Of a DNA stretch of 64,000 nt, positions 49,173 to 57,580 are shown piece by piece (positions within the stretch are counted from its first letter, which is position 1; the number at the start of each line of letters is the position of its first letter). Source of the stretch: Sphingobacteriales bacterium (GTDB taxonomy: Bacteria; Bacteroidota; Bacteroidia; Chitinophagales; Chitinophagaceae); NCBI GenBank assembly GCA_004144175.1, contig SEFT01000019.1, forward strand, positions 16,124-80,123, read 5' to 3'. The position numbers were made by a program, and so were the translations under genes. The notes beneath the pieces are model-generated. The model saw only the letters and a program-made list of their open reading frames with translations, had not been told where the DNA came from and did no database searches.

Positions 49173-49748
49173 ATGCAAGGAACTGTTCAAACTGCCGCTG
49201 TGCAAAAAAGAAAAATACATCCTCACAAGTTCGCACTGTATATAGCTATGGGCAGCATCCTTATGATGTTTGCCGGCCTTACCAGCGCTTACATCGTGCG
49301 CCACGCACAGGGCAACTGGGTGTATTATAAATTGCCATTCCTGTTTACGCTGTCTACTGTGGCCATAGTGCTCAGCAGCGTTACCATGATCATGGGTGTG
49401 CGTGCCTTTAAGCAACGCGCTATGCCTAAATACCGTATGCTGATAACGACGACACTCATACTAGGCCTCATATTCGGTGTTTGCCAGTTCATGGGTTTCA
49501 ATCAGCTATACGCCAATAATATTAGGGTAAACGGTAACCCCAGCGAATCTTTTCTGTTTATTATCGCAGGATTGCACCTTTTGCACATGCTGGGTGGTAT
49601 TATTGCACTTATTATTGTATTTTTCCGCGCCTTTAGGTCAAGAGTAAAGATTTACAATGCAACGGGGCTTGAGATTGTGGCCAGTTACTGGCATTTTGTA
49701 GATGCATTGTGGATTTATTTATTTGTGTTCTTTCTGGCAAATCAATAA
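49173..49748 (+). CDS. Cytochrome c oxidase subunit III-like protein (short form)
   Basis: This encodes 191 residues with five predicted helices. GLTSAYIVRHAQGNWVYYKLP in the first helix region, LHLLHMLGGIIALIIVFFRAF, and VASYWHFVDALWIYLFVFFL are heme-copper oxidase subunit III motifs. Two consecutive subunit III genes (this one and 49810) are common in Bacteroidota oxidase clusters. It follows ctaB by 17 bp. Whether both copies enter one complex cannot be read from sequence. Confidence 0.9.
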   Translation: MQGTVQTAAVQKRKIHPHKFALYIAMGSILMMFAGLTSAYIVRHAQGNWVYYKLPFLFTLSTVAIVLSSVTMIMGVRAFKQRAMPKYRMLITTTLILGLIFGVCQFMGFNQLYANNIRVNGNPSESFLFIIAGLHLLHMLGGIIALIIVFFRAFRSRVKIYNATGLEIVASYWHFVDALWIYLFVFFLANQ

Positions 49749-49809
49749 AATTGTTTCGAAATTCGCACCCAAATTCACAATTAATAATAATTATCTATTT
49801 AACTGATCT

Positions 49810-50565
49810 ATGGCACAAGCTCAAGCTACAACAGCCGAACCGAAATTATGGGGTGGTGGGCGCTCACCGTTCAACGTGAGCTATGGTAAGATGATGATGT
49901 GGTTCTTCCTGCTTTCGGATGCATTTACCTTCGGAGCATTTCTTATTTCTTACGGTACTACCCGTTTCTTCAGCGCTGTATGGCCTGACCCGAACAAAGT
50001 ATTCCACGCATTCCCGTTTGCTGATGCTCATGCCGATCTTCCGCTTGTGTTTGTGAGTGTGATGACCTTCATCCTCATCATGAGCTCTGTAACCATGGTA
50101 CTTGCCGTACACTGCGGCCACTATGGCGACCGTAAAGGTGTTACTAAATGGCTGCTTTGGACCATTGTTGGTGGTATCGCGTTCCTGGGTTGCCAGGCAT
50201 GGGAGTGGACGCACTTGAACCATATTGGTGCATGGTGGGGTTCTTTTACCGACATCAACACGCCTAAAGAATTGTATGCGCACTTCTTTAGCGATAAAGC
50301 TGAGATACAAAGCCTGGTTGCCGCTAACCCTGCTGCAGCTACCCAGTCTACACACGACTTCTACAACTACTTCTTTACCATTACGGGTTTCCACGGTGGT
50401 CACGTATTGAGCGGTGTTGGCTTGAATATTATGATCCTCATCAATACCGTAAATGGTACTTATGAGCGTCGCGGCCACTACGAAATGGTTGAAAAGGTTG
50501 GTCTTTACTGGCACTTTGTAGACCTTGTATGGGTATTCGTATTCACTTGCTTCTACCTGCTGTAA
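49810..50565 (+). CDS. ctaE: Cytochrome c oxidase subunit III
   Basis: This encodes 251 residues of an inner-membrane subunit with about six or seven helices. MMMWFFLLSDAFTFGAFLISYGTTRFF, GCQAWEWTHL, FFTITGFHGGHVLSGVGLNIMI and VGLYWHFVDLVWVFVFTCFYLL are the conserved subunit III segments. A soluble insert of about 50 residues follows the fourth helix. It lies between the short subunit III gene and subunit IV, and is co-transcribed with them. Subunits I and II are not in this window. Confidence 0.94.
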   Translation: MAQAQATTAEPKLWGGGRSPFNVSYGKMMMWFFLLSDAFTFGAFLISYGTTRFFSAVWPDPNKVFHAFPFADAHADLPLVFVSVMTFILIMSSVTMVLAVHCGHYGDRKGVTKWLLWTIVGGIAFLGCQAWEWTHLNHIGAWWGSFTDINTPKELYAHFFSDKAEIQSLVAANPAAATQSTHDFYNYFFTITGFHGGHVLSGVGLNIMILINTVNGTYERRGHYEMVEKVGLYWHFVDLVWVFVFTCFYLL

Positions 50566-50597
50566 TCCATTAAGTAAATTCACAAAAAATATTTAGC

Positions 50598-51017
50598 ATG
50601 TCTCAGCATCATCACAACGACAATAATATACAGCATCTGTATGAAGGAGATCAGTCCAAACTGTACTCCGGCGTTATGTCGCACCATACCGACGTTAAGT
50701 CGCCCGAAAGCAAAAAACAAATAGGCCGCATCTGGAAAGTATTCTGGATACTGCTGGCTGTAACGGTTGTAGAAGTAGCATTTGGTATGTTCCTCAGCGG
50801 ATCGATGCCTAAGGTTGTTCTAGCAATCATCTTCCTGGCACTTACTATCTTCAAGGCTGGTTACATCGTGGCTATCTTTATGCACCTTGGCGATGAGTTC
50901 AAGAACTTCATCATCATGATACTGATACCGCTTACGCTGTTCATTTGGTTCATCATAGCATTCCTTGCCGATGGCGACTTCTGGCTGTGGATGAATACAA
51001 ACACGCCGGTACGTTAA
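50598..51017 (+). CDS. Cytochrome c oxidase subunit IV family protein
   Basis: This encodes 139 residues. A polar, His/Asn-rich N-terminus (HHHNDNNIQHLYEGDQSK) is followed by three helices (about 44-64, 72-95 and 102-125). The motif FKAGYIVAIFMHLGDEFK is the bacterial subunit IV (COX4_pro) hallmark. It is an accessory subunit of the aa3/caa3-type oxidase in the inner membrane. Spacing to its neighbours is 32 bp on each side, within the operon. Confidence 0.9.
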   Translation: MSQHHHNDNNIQHLYEGDQSKLYSGVMSHHTDVKSPESKKQIGRIWKVFWILLAVTVVEVAFGMFLSGSMPKVVLAIIFLALTIFKAGYIVAIFMHLGDEFKNFIIMILIPLTLFIWFIIAFLADGDFWLWMNTNTPVR

Positions 51018-51049
51018 GTCATTGATACTTCGTGTATTTAATACTTTAA

Positions 51050-51748
51050 ATGAGTAAAAAGAATTCACACAAAGGTTTTATAATTGCGATAGCGGTAGCA
51101 TTTTTGCTACCGCTATCGCTTTATTTGCTGGTCAAGACCTTGTCGAAAGACAAGATATTCCTACCCAAGTTCTATATAGTAGACAGGGTAGATGAGCGCA
51201 CCGTAGACGGTAAGAAGGTACAGGATACTGTTTACCACCAGGTAGCGGACCTGCGCCTTACCAACCAGCTTAACGAACAGGTATCGCTCAATAACGACCT
51301 GAAAGGGAAGATCATCGTAATGGATTTCTTCTTTGTCAACTGTCCATCCATCTGTCCGAAGCTGACTGGTAACATGACCATGCTGCAGCGGGCATTCAAA
51401 AAGAACGATACTTCTGTACATTTAATATCGATTACTGTAAATCCTGAGAGGGATACGCCGGCAGTACTCCGAGCCTATGCCGATAAGTTTAAGGTAAACC
51501 ACGATCATTGGTGGTTCCTTACGGGTAACAAAGAAGTGATCTATAATTTTGCACGCAATGAGTTGGGCGTGTCTGTACAACCGAGCGAAGGCGGTGCCGA
51601 CGACTTTACCCACACCGAAAAGATTGTGCTTATAGACCAGCAGCGCTACATACGTGGCTACTATAACGGCCTCGATACAGCGGAGCTGAGACGCTGTGCC
51701 GATGATATTGTACTATTGACCCTCGAGAAAAAGAAGAAAAGAAAGTAA
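51050..51748 (+). CDS. SCO1/SenC family copper chaperone
   Basis: This encodes 232 residues. An N-terminal signal anchor (about 9-28) tethers a periplasmic thioredoxin-fold domain. The copper-binding CxxxC motif is in FFVNCPSICPKL, and the essential histidine is in DDFTHTEKIVLID. SCO proteins deliver copper or reduce cysteines at the CuA site of subunit II. TVNPERDTPAVLRAYADKF and WWFLTGNKE are further family motifs. It lies in the oxidase operon before DUF420. Confidence 0.93.
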   Translation: MSKKNSHKGFIIAIAVAFLLPLSLYLLVKTLSKDKIFLPKFYIVDRVDERTVDGKKVQDTVYHQVADLRLTNQLNEQVSLNNDLKGKIIVMDFFFVNCPSICPKLTGNMTMLQRAFKKNDTSVHLISITVNPERDTPAVLRAYADKFKVNHDHWWFLTGNKEVIYNFARNELGVSVQPSEGGADDFTHTEKIVLIDQQRYIRGYYNGLDTAELRRCADDIVLLTLEKKKKRK

Positions 51749-51759
51749 TAGTTACATAC

Positions 51760-52302
51760 ATGCTTACTCCTGTATTGAAGAAAAATGATAAGCAAGCCAG
51801 GCTGCTTATACTTACTGTTTCATTCGTAGTGTTTGCCGCGGTGGCGGTATTATCAAGAGTGTCAATAGATGTCGACCTTGGTTTTGACATACACCTGTTC
51901 GCGCTCATCAATGCGGTGATCAACTCGCTGGTATCGGTTTTACTGGTAATGGCGCTGATCGCAGTAAAGAACAAGCAATATACCCGCCATAAAAATATGA
52001 TGCTGGCCGCTATCGTATTGTCCATCCTTTTCCTGGTATCCTACATTGCGCACCACCTGTTGGCAGGCGATACAAGGTTTGGCGGCGAAGGCGTCATTCG
52101 TTATTTCTACTATTTCATCCTGATAACGCACATCTTCCTGGCGGCTATCATTTTGCCGTTCATTCTCTATTCTGCCTACCGTGCCCTGACGGGAGAGTAC
52201 GACAAGCACAAGAAGATATCAAAGTACACATGGCCTCTGTGGCTGTATGTGAGTGTGACGGGTGTGCTGGTTTATCTGCTTATATCGCCCTATTATACAT
52301 AA
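51760..52302 (+). CDS. DUF420 protein, oxidase maturation factor (CtaM-like)
   Basis: This encodes 180 residues with about five membrane helices. VDIHLFALINAVINSLVSVLLVMALIAVKNKQYTRHKNMMLAAIV, SYIAHHLLAGDTRFGG and FYYFILITHIFLAAIILPFILYSAYRAL carry the paired histidines typical of DUF420. In Firmicutes the DUF420 protein CtaM is needed to mature the aa3 oxidase, and the position here between SCO and the CxxC microprotein agrees. Biochemical activity is unknown. Confidence 0.9.
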   Translation: MLTPVLKKNDKQARLLILTVSFVVFAAVAVLSRVSIDVDLGFDIHLFALINAVINSLVSVLLVMALIAVKNKQYTRHKNMMLAAIVLSILFLVSYIAHHLLAGDTRFGGEGVIRYFYYFILITHIFLAAIILPFILYSAYRALTGEYDKHKKISKYTWPLWLYVSVTGVLVYLLISPYYT

Positions 52303-52368
52303 GCTTGGTTTTGAAATTCGTGCAGTAGTATTGGCTGTTCGTAATGAGGATTGCCTTAATTTTATTCT

Positions 52369-52584
52369 ATGAAAAAGTTGTTGCTGGTATTGGCGGTGTT
52401 AATGTCCTTCGCGGCAGGCGCATATGCGCAGGGCTGTGCTATGTGTACCAAAACTGCTGCCGGGCTCGAAGAGAAAAGTGCAAAAGGATTGAACAACGGC
52501 ATCATTTACCTTGCCACATTGCCCCTGGCCATCATCGGTACGGTAGGTTTCATCTGGTGGAAGAGCAATAAAGCGCAGGAATAA
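52369..52584 (+). CDS. CxxC microprotein in the oxidase operon
   Basis: This encodes 71 residues. The signal peptide MKKLLLVLAVLMSFAAGAYAQ is followed at once by GCAMCTKTAAGLEEKSAKGLNNG, in which CAMC is a possible metal-binding or redox motif. One membrane helix (about 46-64, IIYLATLPLAIIGTVGFIWW) and a short basic tail complete the protein. The mature form would have its CxxC on the periplasmic side. It follows the DUF420 gene by 66 bp. No named family is recognised; a copper or heme assembly role is inferred from motif and context. Confidence 0.75.
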   Translation: MKKLLLVLAVLMSFAAGAYAQGCAMCTKTAAGLEEKSAKGLNNGIIYLATLPLAIIGTVGFIWWKSNKAQE

Positions 52585-52604
52585 ACTCTTAGAACGGACA
52601 TACC

Positions 52605-53375
52605 ATGAGACCGGGATTTCACATCAAAAGGAACACCAGGGTAGCTGGTCATTTTATTACTGTATTGCTGCTCACATTATCGGCAGCCATTCTTCTTTGT
52701 TCCTGCGGCCGCAAGATCATTAGTGGACAGGGCGATATTGTTACGGAGCAGCGGACTGCAACCTCGTTTACCGAAGTAAACATAAGTGCACCGGTTAAGA
52801 CAATTATCACTGTTTCTCCATCATCTCCCGCATCTATTCAGCTAAAAGGCTATAAAAATCTGCTGGACAATATCAGGACGGATATCAAGGATGGCAGGCT
52901 TTCTATATCGGTTAAGGATGCGGTCATTATCAATACCGATGAAGACATCATTGCCGAAATTACCTGTGGCGATATTGCAAAGCTGTCTGCAAAAGGCTCG
53001 TCCGATGTGCAGGTAGGCGGCGTCATTCGAAATAAGCAGTTCGAGACAAAACTTAGTGGCGCAGGCGATGTCTTGATCGACAACCTGCTCACAGGGCGCT
53101 TTATCTGCAATATCTCCGGTGCAGGCCGCCTCGATGTGAAATCGGGTGCCGTAACCAAGGCCGACTTGAAAGTATCAGGTGCCGGTAGCATCAAAGCTTT
53201 CGGGCTTTTTTGCACCGATGCCAATGCCAATGTCTCGGGCGCGGGGCTTATAGAGCTGCGCGCTACCCAAAAGCTGAATGCCAAGATCACAGGGGCAGGC
53301 GATATAGCCTACAAGGGTGCTCCCGCGGTTACGTCTTCCGTTTCGGGTGCAGGTACTATCTCCAATGCAAATTAG
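52605..53375 (+). CDS. DUF2807 (GIN/adhesin-head) lipoprotein
   Basis: This encodes 256 residues. The N-terminal export segment ends at LLCSC, a lipobox. The mature part is a right-handed beta-helix-like DUF2807 domain: FTEVNISAPVKTIITVSPSS, then repeated turns SAKGSSDVQVGG, LSGAGDVLIDNL, ISGAGRLDVKSG, VSGAGSIKAFG, VSGAGLIELRA and ITGAGDIAYKG. This regular S/TGAG repeat is typical. Function is unknown; it is probably surface-exposed. It lies 20 bp after the CxxC gene. Confidence 0.87.
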   Translation: MRPGFHIKRNTRVAGHFITVLLLTLSAAILLCSCGRKIISGQGDIVTEQRTATSFTEVNISAPVKTIITVSPSSPASIQLKGYKNLLDNIRTDIKDGRLSISVKDAVIINTDEDIIAEITCGDIAKLSAKGSSDVQVGGVIRNKQFETKLSGAGDVLIDNLLTGRFICNISGAGRLDVKSGAVTKADLKVSGAGSIKAFGLFCTDANANVSGAGLIELRATQKLNAKITGAGDIAYKGAPAVTSSVSGAGTISNAN

Positions 53376-53450
53376 TAACGATTTACACCTGCCTGCCGTG
53401 TCGCAGTTCGTAAATTTTTCGTATATTAGATTATAAATCTTGTAATTACT

Positions 53451-53894
53451 ATGACGAGGTTATTTGGCCTTTGTTTGTTCCTTTTTATGCTAATTGGTAC
53501 CGGTAAGGCTGTAATGGCGCAGGTGCATCATGACCCCATTGAGCGGTCTTGGTATAATGACGACAAAACGGCTAAAATACAGATATACAAAGAGAAGGAT
53601 GGCACTTTTGATGGAAAGATCGTATGGCTGAAAGTGACCCACCGCAATGGCAAGCCAAAGATAGACGAGCAAAACCCTGACCCGGCCAAAAAAGGCCAGC
53701 CAATCATGGGCCTGGTCATCCTCGAAGGCTTTAAGAAGGATGGTAAAAATGAATATAAAGGTGGCACCATCTACGACCCTGTAAGTGGTAAAACATACTC
53801 TTGCAAAATGGAGCGCAGCGGCAATAAGCTGGATGTGCGTGGCTATGTAGGTGTATCTCTCTTTGGCAAGACAACCACCTTCTACGCCGAATGA
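53451..53894 (+). CDS. DUF2147 domain exported protein
   Basis: This encodes 147 residues with a signal peptide (MTRLFGLCLFLFMLIGTGKAVMAQ). The mature part is a small lipocalin-like DUF2147 domain: RSWYNDDKTAKIQIYKEKDGTFDGKIVWLK, KGQPIMGLVILEGFKKDGKNEYKGGTIYDPVSGKTYSCKM and LDVRGYVGVSLFGKTTTFYAE. It is periplasmic and its ligand is unknown. It appears monocistronic or leads into the NUDIX gene 29 bp downstream. Confidence 0.9.
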   Translation: MTRLFGLCLFLFMLIGTGKAVMAQVHHDPIERSWYNDDKTAKIQIYKEKDGTFDGKIVWLKVTHRNGKPKIDEQNPDPAKKGQPIMGLVILEGFKKDGKNEYKGGTIYDPVSGKTYSCKMERSGNKLDVRGYVGVSLFGKTTTFYAE

Positions 53895-53923
53895 TTTCAT
53901 TGTAAAACATACACAATATCCAC

Positions 53924-54391
53924 TTGGGCAAAAAGAGCGCGGGCATACTGCTGTACCGCTATGTACATGGCAAATGCGAAGTATTGCTGGTACACCCCGG
54001 CGGGCCGCTTCATGCCAAGAAGGATATAGGCGCATGGTCGATACCCAAGGGTGAATTTACAGATGAAGAAGACCCGCTGGCAGCGGCAAAGCGCGAGTTT
54101 CTGGAAGAGTTGGGACAAGCACCGCCCGGCACAAACTACACGGCATTACAGCCCATAAGACAAAAAAGCGGTAAACTAGTATATGCGTGGCTGGCAGAGG
54201 GTGACATAGATACAACGCGCGTGGTCAGCAATACGTTCGACTTTCAATGGCCGCCCAAATCTGGCAGGTACATTACAATACCCGAGGTAGACAAGGCAGA
54301 GTGGTTTGGTCCGGAAGTGGCTAAAGAGAAGATCAATCCGGCGCAGGTGGCGTTGATCGAAGAAATGGAGAAGATATTAAGCCTTACTTAG
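53924..54391 (+). CDS. NUDIX hydrolase
   Basis: This encodes 155 residues from a TTG start at 53924 (GKKSAGILLYRYVHGKCEVLLVHPGGP follows); no in-frame ATG fits. The NUDIX box is complete: G-x5-E-x7-REFLEELG in GEFTDEEDPLAAAKREFLEELG. WFGPEVAKEKINPAQVALIEEM is the C-terminal family segment. It resembles the MutT-like group in which the hydrolase follows HPGGP. The last 8 bp overlap the convergent CAP-domain gene. The substrate is unknown. Confidence 0.9.
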   Translation: MGKKSAGILLYRYVHGKCEVLLVHPGGPLHAKKDIGAWSIPKGEFTDEEDPLAAAKREFLEELGQAPPGTNYTALQPIRQKSGKLVYAWLAEGDIDTTRVVSNTFDFQWPPKSGRYITIPEVDKAEWFGPEVAKEKINPAQVALIEEMEKILSLT

Positions 54392-54911
54392 GTGCCGCAA
54401 AGTTTTGCGTCCAGTAGTCGCCGCTACGTGCTACGCCTATATGTACAAACTTCCCGTTCATGATGTTCTTGCAATGGCCGGGACTATTGAGCCAGCCTTT
54501 TATTACTGCCTCTTCATCAACGTATCCGCTGGCTACATTCTCGCCATAGGTCATCCAGCTGTATCCTGCTGCTGTTATGCGCTGGCCCGGGTCTGTGTTA
54601 TTGGCTCCCGTGTGCGACAGTGTATTTTTGTCGCTCATATACTTGCTATGGTCGAGCGCTGCCTGTTCCAGTTGTTTATTCCAGCTTACGGTGCCTACCG
54701 GCGGGTAATAGTCGCTGCCGCAGTTGCAGCCGGCCTTTCGTACATCGTTTACCAGCTTTAGCAGCCGCTCTTCCGATGTAGACGCAGTATTGGTGCTGTT
54801 GTTAGTTGTTGGCGTTACCGTATTGCCATCATCCTTAATGCATGAGGTATATAATACCGTTAGTACAACTCCCGCTGCTATCGACCTGAGTACACGCATT
54901 GTTTGCTTCAT
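54384..54911 (-). CDS. CAP (SCP/PR-1) domain lipoprotein
   Basis: This encodes 175 residues from the ATG at 54911 (an in-frame ATG lies two codons upstream). The signal peptide ends in LTVLYTSC, a lipobox. A Thr/Asn-rich linker precedes the CAP domain (about 45-175): LLKLVNDVRKAGCNCG, WNKQLEQAALDHSKYMSDKNTLSHTGANN, SWMTYGENVASGYVDEEAVIKGWLNSPGHCKNIMNGKFVHIGVARSGDYWTQNFA. The central His/Glu pairs of the fold are present. Bacterial CAP proteins are mostly uncharacterised. Confidence 0.9.
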   Translation of the reverse strand: MKQTMRVLRSIAAGVVLTVLYTSCIKDDGNTVTPTTNNSTNTASTSEERLLKLVNDVRKAGCNCGSDYYPPVGTVSWNKQLEQAALDHSKYMSDKNTLSHTGANNTDPGQRITAAGYSWMTYGENVASGYVDEEAVIKGWLNSPGHCKNIMNGKFVHIGVARSGDYWTQNFAAPK

Positions 54912-54935
54912 AACCATCTGTTTATAAAAATAAAA

Positions 54936-54966
54936 AGAGGCAAAGATTGCGCCGATCTTTGCCTCT
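54936..54966 (-). terminator. Terminator after the KGG-protein gene
   Basis: This is a 12-bp perfect stem (AGAGGCAAAGAT/ATCTTTGCCTCT) with a 7-nt loop, followed on the minus strand by TTTTTATTTTTA. Confidence 0.85.
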
Positions 54967-54990
54967 CAAGCTTTTTTAACGAAGTGTAGC

Positions 54991-55440
54991 TTATTCCGAG
55001 CGGTCAGAATTATTGTTGTTGCTGTTGTAGCTATCTTCTCTTGGCATATCGCGCTGGTTGTTTTCTTCCATCGAGCCTGAGTTCCTGTTCTGGTCCATAT
55101 CAGAAGAGTTGCCCGAAGTCGATTGCGTATTGCCATTGCTGTTCTTACGGCCACCACCGCGAGATGCTTGTCCACCTTTGCGGCCAATTTCTGCCATATG
55201 GTTACGATCCTGGCTGACAGCCTCACCACCTTTACGTCCTGCCTTACGTGCTTCGTCCGAGCTCCACTCGTGTGCTACGCCTTGCTGATGTGCTGCACGT
55301 CCGCCTTTGCTGGCTATTTCACGCTGCTTCTCCCGGCTCATCGATGCAAAACCACGATTTGACGTGCCCTTTCCCGATTTCCTTTCCTGGTTCTCACTCT
55401 GGCTGTTATTTTCATCCAGATTCCTGTTGATGTCTGTCAT
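54991..55440 (-). CDS. KGG-repeat stress-induced protein
   Basis: This encodes 149 residues, very hydrophilic. KGG repeats are SREKQREIASKGGRAAHQQG, SSDEARKAGRKGGEAVSQD and NHMAEIGRKGGQASRGGG, the pattern of the con-10/GsiB stress-protein family. The ends are Asn-, Ser- and Glu-rich and probably disordered. GsiB-type proteins act as hydrophilins during desiccation or general stress. It is monocistronic with its own terminator. No stress sigma factor gene is nearby. Confidence 0.88.
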   Translation of the reverse strand: MTDINRNLDENNSQSENQERKSGKGTSNRGFASMSREKQREIASKGGRAAHQQGVAHEWSSDEARKAGRKGGEAVSQDRNHMAEIGRKGGQASRGGGRKNSNGNTQSTSGNSSDMDQNRNSGSMEENNQRDMPREDSYNSNNNNSDRSE

Positions 55441-55835
55441 AAGGATAGTTTGTTGTCTGTTTTAGTAAACGTTTCCACACGTTCTGTCTAAAATGATGTG
55501 CCAGCAACAGCTTGCCTGCAAAGGCTGCGAGCCTTTACAGTATTGACGTATTATTGATGATAAACATTTGAAATAAAAAATCTGTGTGTCTCTTTAGGTT
55601 ATAGTTGTGCGTTGCAGCCGATATTCTGTAAAACAGTAAGAGAAATATAATTCAGGCTAACATATCGCAAGCCGGCCCATGTAGAACTTTCTACCCAAAT
55701 CTTTTAATATTTTTAAATATTATTTACATTTATGTATTAGTTCCCAACCTAAAATGGCGGCTTACAGTCTTATATCTAAGCAAACTCTATTTATTAAAAT
55801 CCTTTTTGTTTCAGCTCAACGAAAATCACTAGTCT
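55441..55835. other. Gene-free divergent intergenic region
   Basis: The region lies between the KGG gene and the FN3 type IX substrate gene. It contains a hairpin AAAGGCT/AGCCTTT with a GCG loop (55520-55536), and an 18-bp palindrome TAATATTT-TT-AAATATTA (55705-55722). Both divergent promoters should lie here, but no full TTTG/TAnnTTTG pair is seen. A short frame that starts at 55754 overlaps the downstream gene and is not convincing. Confidence 0.5.
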
Positions 55836-57509
55836 ATGAAAAAATTACTCTACGTCTTCATTTTGTTATTAGGATTGTCTCATCACCTACAGGGGCAGGT
55901 TATCACAGGTCCAACGGGTTACTCCTGGTTTTGGTACGCAAACGGAGGTTCGACCAGTGCATGCTATCTTACGGTAAGGGTGACAAATACCAACACATTT
56001 CCGATAATGGTTACAGATGTCGGAAATCTCGTGTATACCACTAACCAGCTTGAGCTTTGGTATAGTAGTACAAGTTTGACAGGAGCTCCGGGTGTTATAG
56101 CGGCAAGCAACCCGGCATGGATCCAACTTAAAACAGTACCTGCTCCTACTACCACAGGTACTATCAACAATACGCTTTACAGTGGATTGAATTTGATTAT
56201 GCCTGCCGGGGCAACCTATAGGTTTGCGATTGTTAGTCAAAGTACGCCAAGTACAACCACGGGCATTTACTTTGGTAGCACTACTAACCCCGCTACTGTA
56301 ATGTCAATGGCCAACGTTACGTTAAACGGTGTTACCATTGACATCAACAATGCCTATGCAGGATACACAGATGGATCAGTTACTTATGGACCTATCGGTG
56401 GTTATGGGTTTTATGGTTCTGTTACTGTTAATCTTTGCCCTTATAAACCAAGTGGACTTGGAGCCAGCAATATAAAATCAACGTCGGCCAACGTGTTTTG
56501 GAATGCAGTCGCAAACTCTACAGGGTATGATTATATCGTGTCAACATCTGCGACAGCACCTTCATCAGGTTTTACCAGCACAACGGGTACCAGCGCTACG
56601 GTTACGGGGCTTACACCAGGTACTACCTATTATCTGTACGTGCGCAATAAATGCTCTGCTACTAACTCATCAGAATGGGAGCGTTATCAGTTCGACACGC
56701 CACCGCCTTGCAGCAAACCTACCATAACGATAACCGATGTAAAAGAAACCAGTGCTAAGATATCATGGACGGTTGCTCCTAACGCACAAAACTATGAGTT
56801 CGTATTGGATCAGCTAAGCACGAACCCGCTTACTCCCGGTGCGCCTAGTACAGGTACGGAAAGCCCTACCGGCCTGCAACAAGCTACCAAGTATTATGTG
56901 CATGTAAAGATGAACTGCAAAAGCGGTGAGCAATCTGAATGGACACTTGATTCGTTCACTACCAGCTTTATATGCCTGCCGCCCGTACTGGAAGCAGAGT
57001 ACGAGCATATCGACAGGGCTATAGTGTATTGGAAGCCTGTGTTGGGTGCTATTGCATACGAGTATGAGATATCACAATCGCCTACGCCGTTGGGTACCGG
57101 TACCGAAATAAAGAATACCAGTTTCTTTGCCTTTCCGTTGAAGGATGGCCAGGTGTACTACTTCCACGCACGTACATCCTGCGACGACCGCGGTTACAAG
57201 TCAAAGTCTGAATGGGGTACTACGTCGTTCCGCACATTCGCTACATCAGTAAGCAATGTATCGGGCAGTGACCTGGGAATTGTTGCTTATCCTAATCCCG
57301 TTACCAATACGCTGACCATTAAGAATAGCGGTCGCAATCCGTTAGGTGCTATCAGCATAACAGACGTTAGCGGCAAGGTAGTATACACCGGTGCTCTTTC
57401 AGGCAACACTAAAGACATAGATATGAGCAGCCTTACCGGCGGTGTATATCTGCTGAAGTATGTAAGCGCTGAAGGTGGCACGCAGGTAATAAGAGTTACA
57501 AAACAATAA
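55836..57509 (+). CDS. Secreted FN3-domain protein with type IX sorting domain
   Basis: This encodes 557 residues. The signal peptide is MKKLLYVFILLLGLSHHLQG. Residues about 22-205 form a beta-rich domain of unknown type. Three fibronectin type III domains follow (about 210-300, 303-385 and 388-475), each with the NVFWNAV / KISWTV / IVYWKPV strand and YYLYVRNKC / YYVHVKMNC / YYFHARTSC strand. The last 75 residues (GIVAYPNPVTNTLTIKNSG..VYLLKYVSAEGGTQVIRVTKQ) are a type A sorting domain. It is probably a cell-surface adhesin or scaffold. Confidence 0.88.
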   Translation: MKKLLYVFILLLGLSHHLQGQVITGPTGYSWFWYANGGSTSACYLTVRVTNTNTFPIMVTDVGNLVYTTNQLELWYSSTSLTGAPGVIAASNPAWIQLKTVPAPTTTGTINNTLYSGLNLIMPAGATYRFAIVSQSTPSTTTGIYFGSTTNPATVMSMANVTLNGVTIDINNAYAGYTDGSVTYGPIGGYGFYGSVTVNLCPYKPSGLGASNIKSTSANVFWNAVANSTGYDYIVSTSATAPSSGFTSTTGTSATVTGLTPGTTYYLYVRNKCSATNSSEWERYQFDTPPPCSKPTITITDVKETSAKISWTVAPNAQNYEFVLDQLSTNPLTPGAPSTGTESPTGLQQATKYYVHVKMNCKSGEQSEWTLDSFTTSFICLPPVLEAEYEHIDRAIVYWKPVLGAIAYEYEISQSPTPLGTGTEIKNTSFFAFPLKDGQVYYFHARTSCDDRGYKSKSEWGTTSFRTFATSVSNVSGSDLGIVAYPNPVTNTLTIKNSGRNPLGAISITDVSGKVVYTGALSGNTKDIDMSSLTGGVYLLKYVSAEGGTQVIRVTKQ

Positions 57510-57529
57510 TATACTAACTGTGAAAAGCA

Positions 57530-57558
57530 AAACGGCCCCGCAATATGCGGGGCCGTTT
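57530..57558. terminator. Bidirectional terminator
   Basis: This is a 12-bp perfect stem (AAACGGCCCCGC/GCGGGGCCGTTT) with a 5-nt loop, lying between convergent genes. Confidence 0.88.
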
Positions 57559-57580
57559 GTTTGTTATCATTTGTGTTTAC

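Noticed and set aside
49864..50583. 239-residue open frame antisense to the subunit III gene
   Set aside because: It lies fully within a strongly conserved oxidase gene, has no signal, domain or promoter, and its composition is that of an antisense shadow.
55754..56044. 96-residue frame before and overlapping the FN3 gene
   Set aside because: It overlaps the signal peptide region of a clear secreted protein in another frame and has no domain or homologous character.
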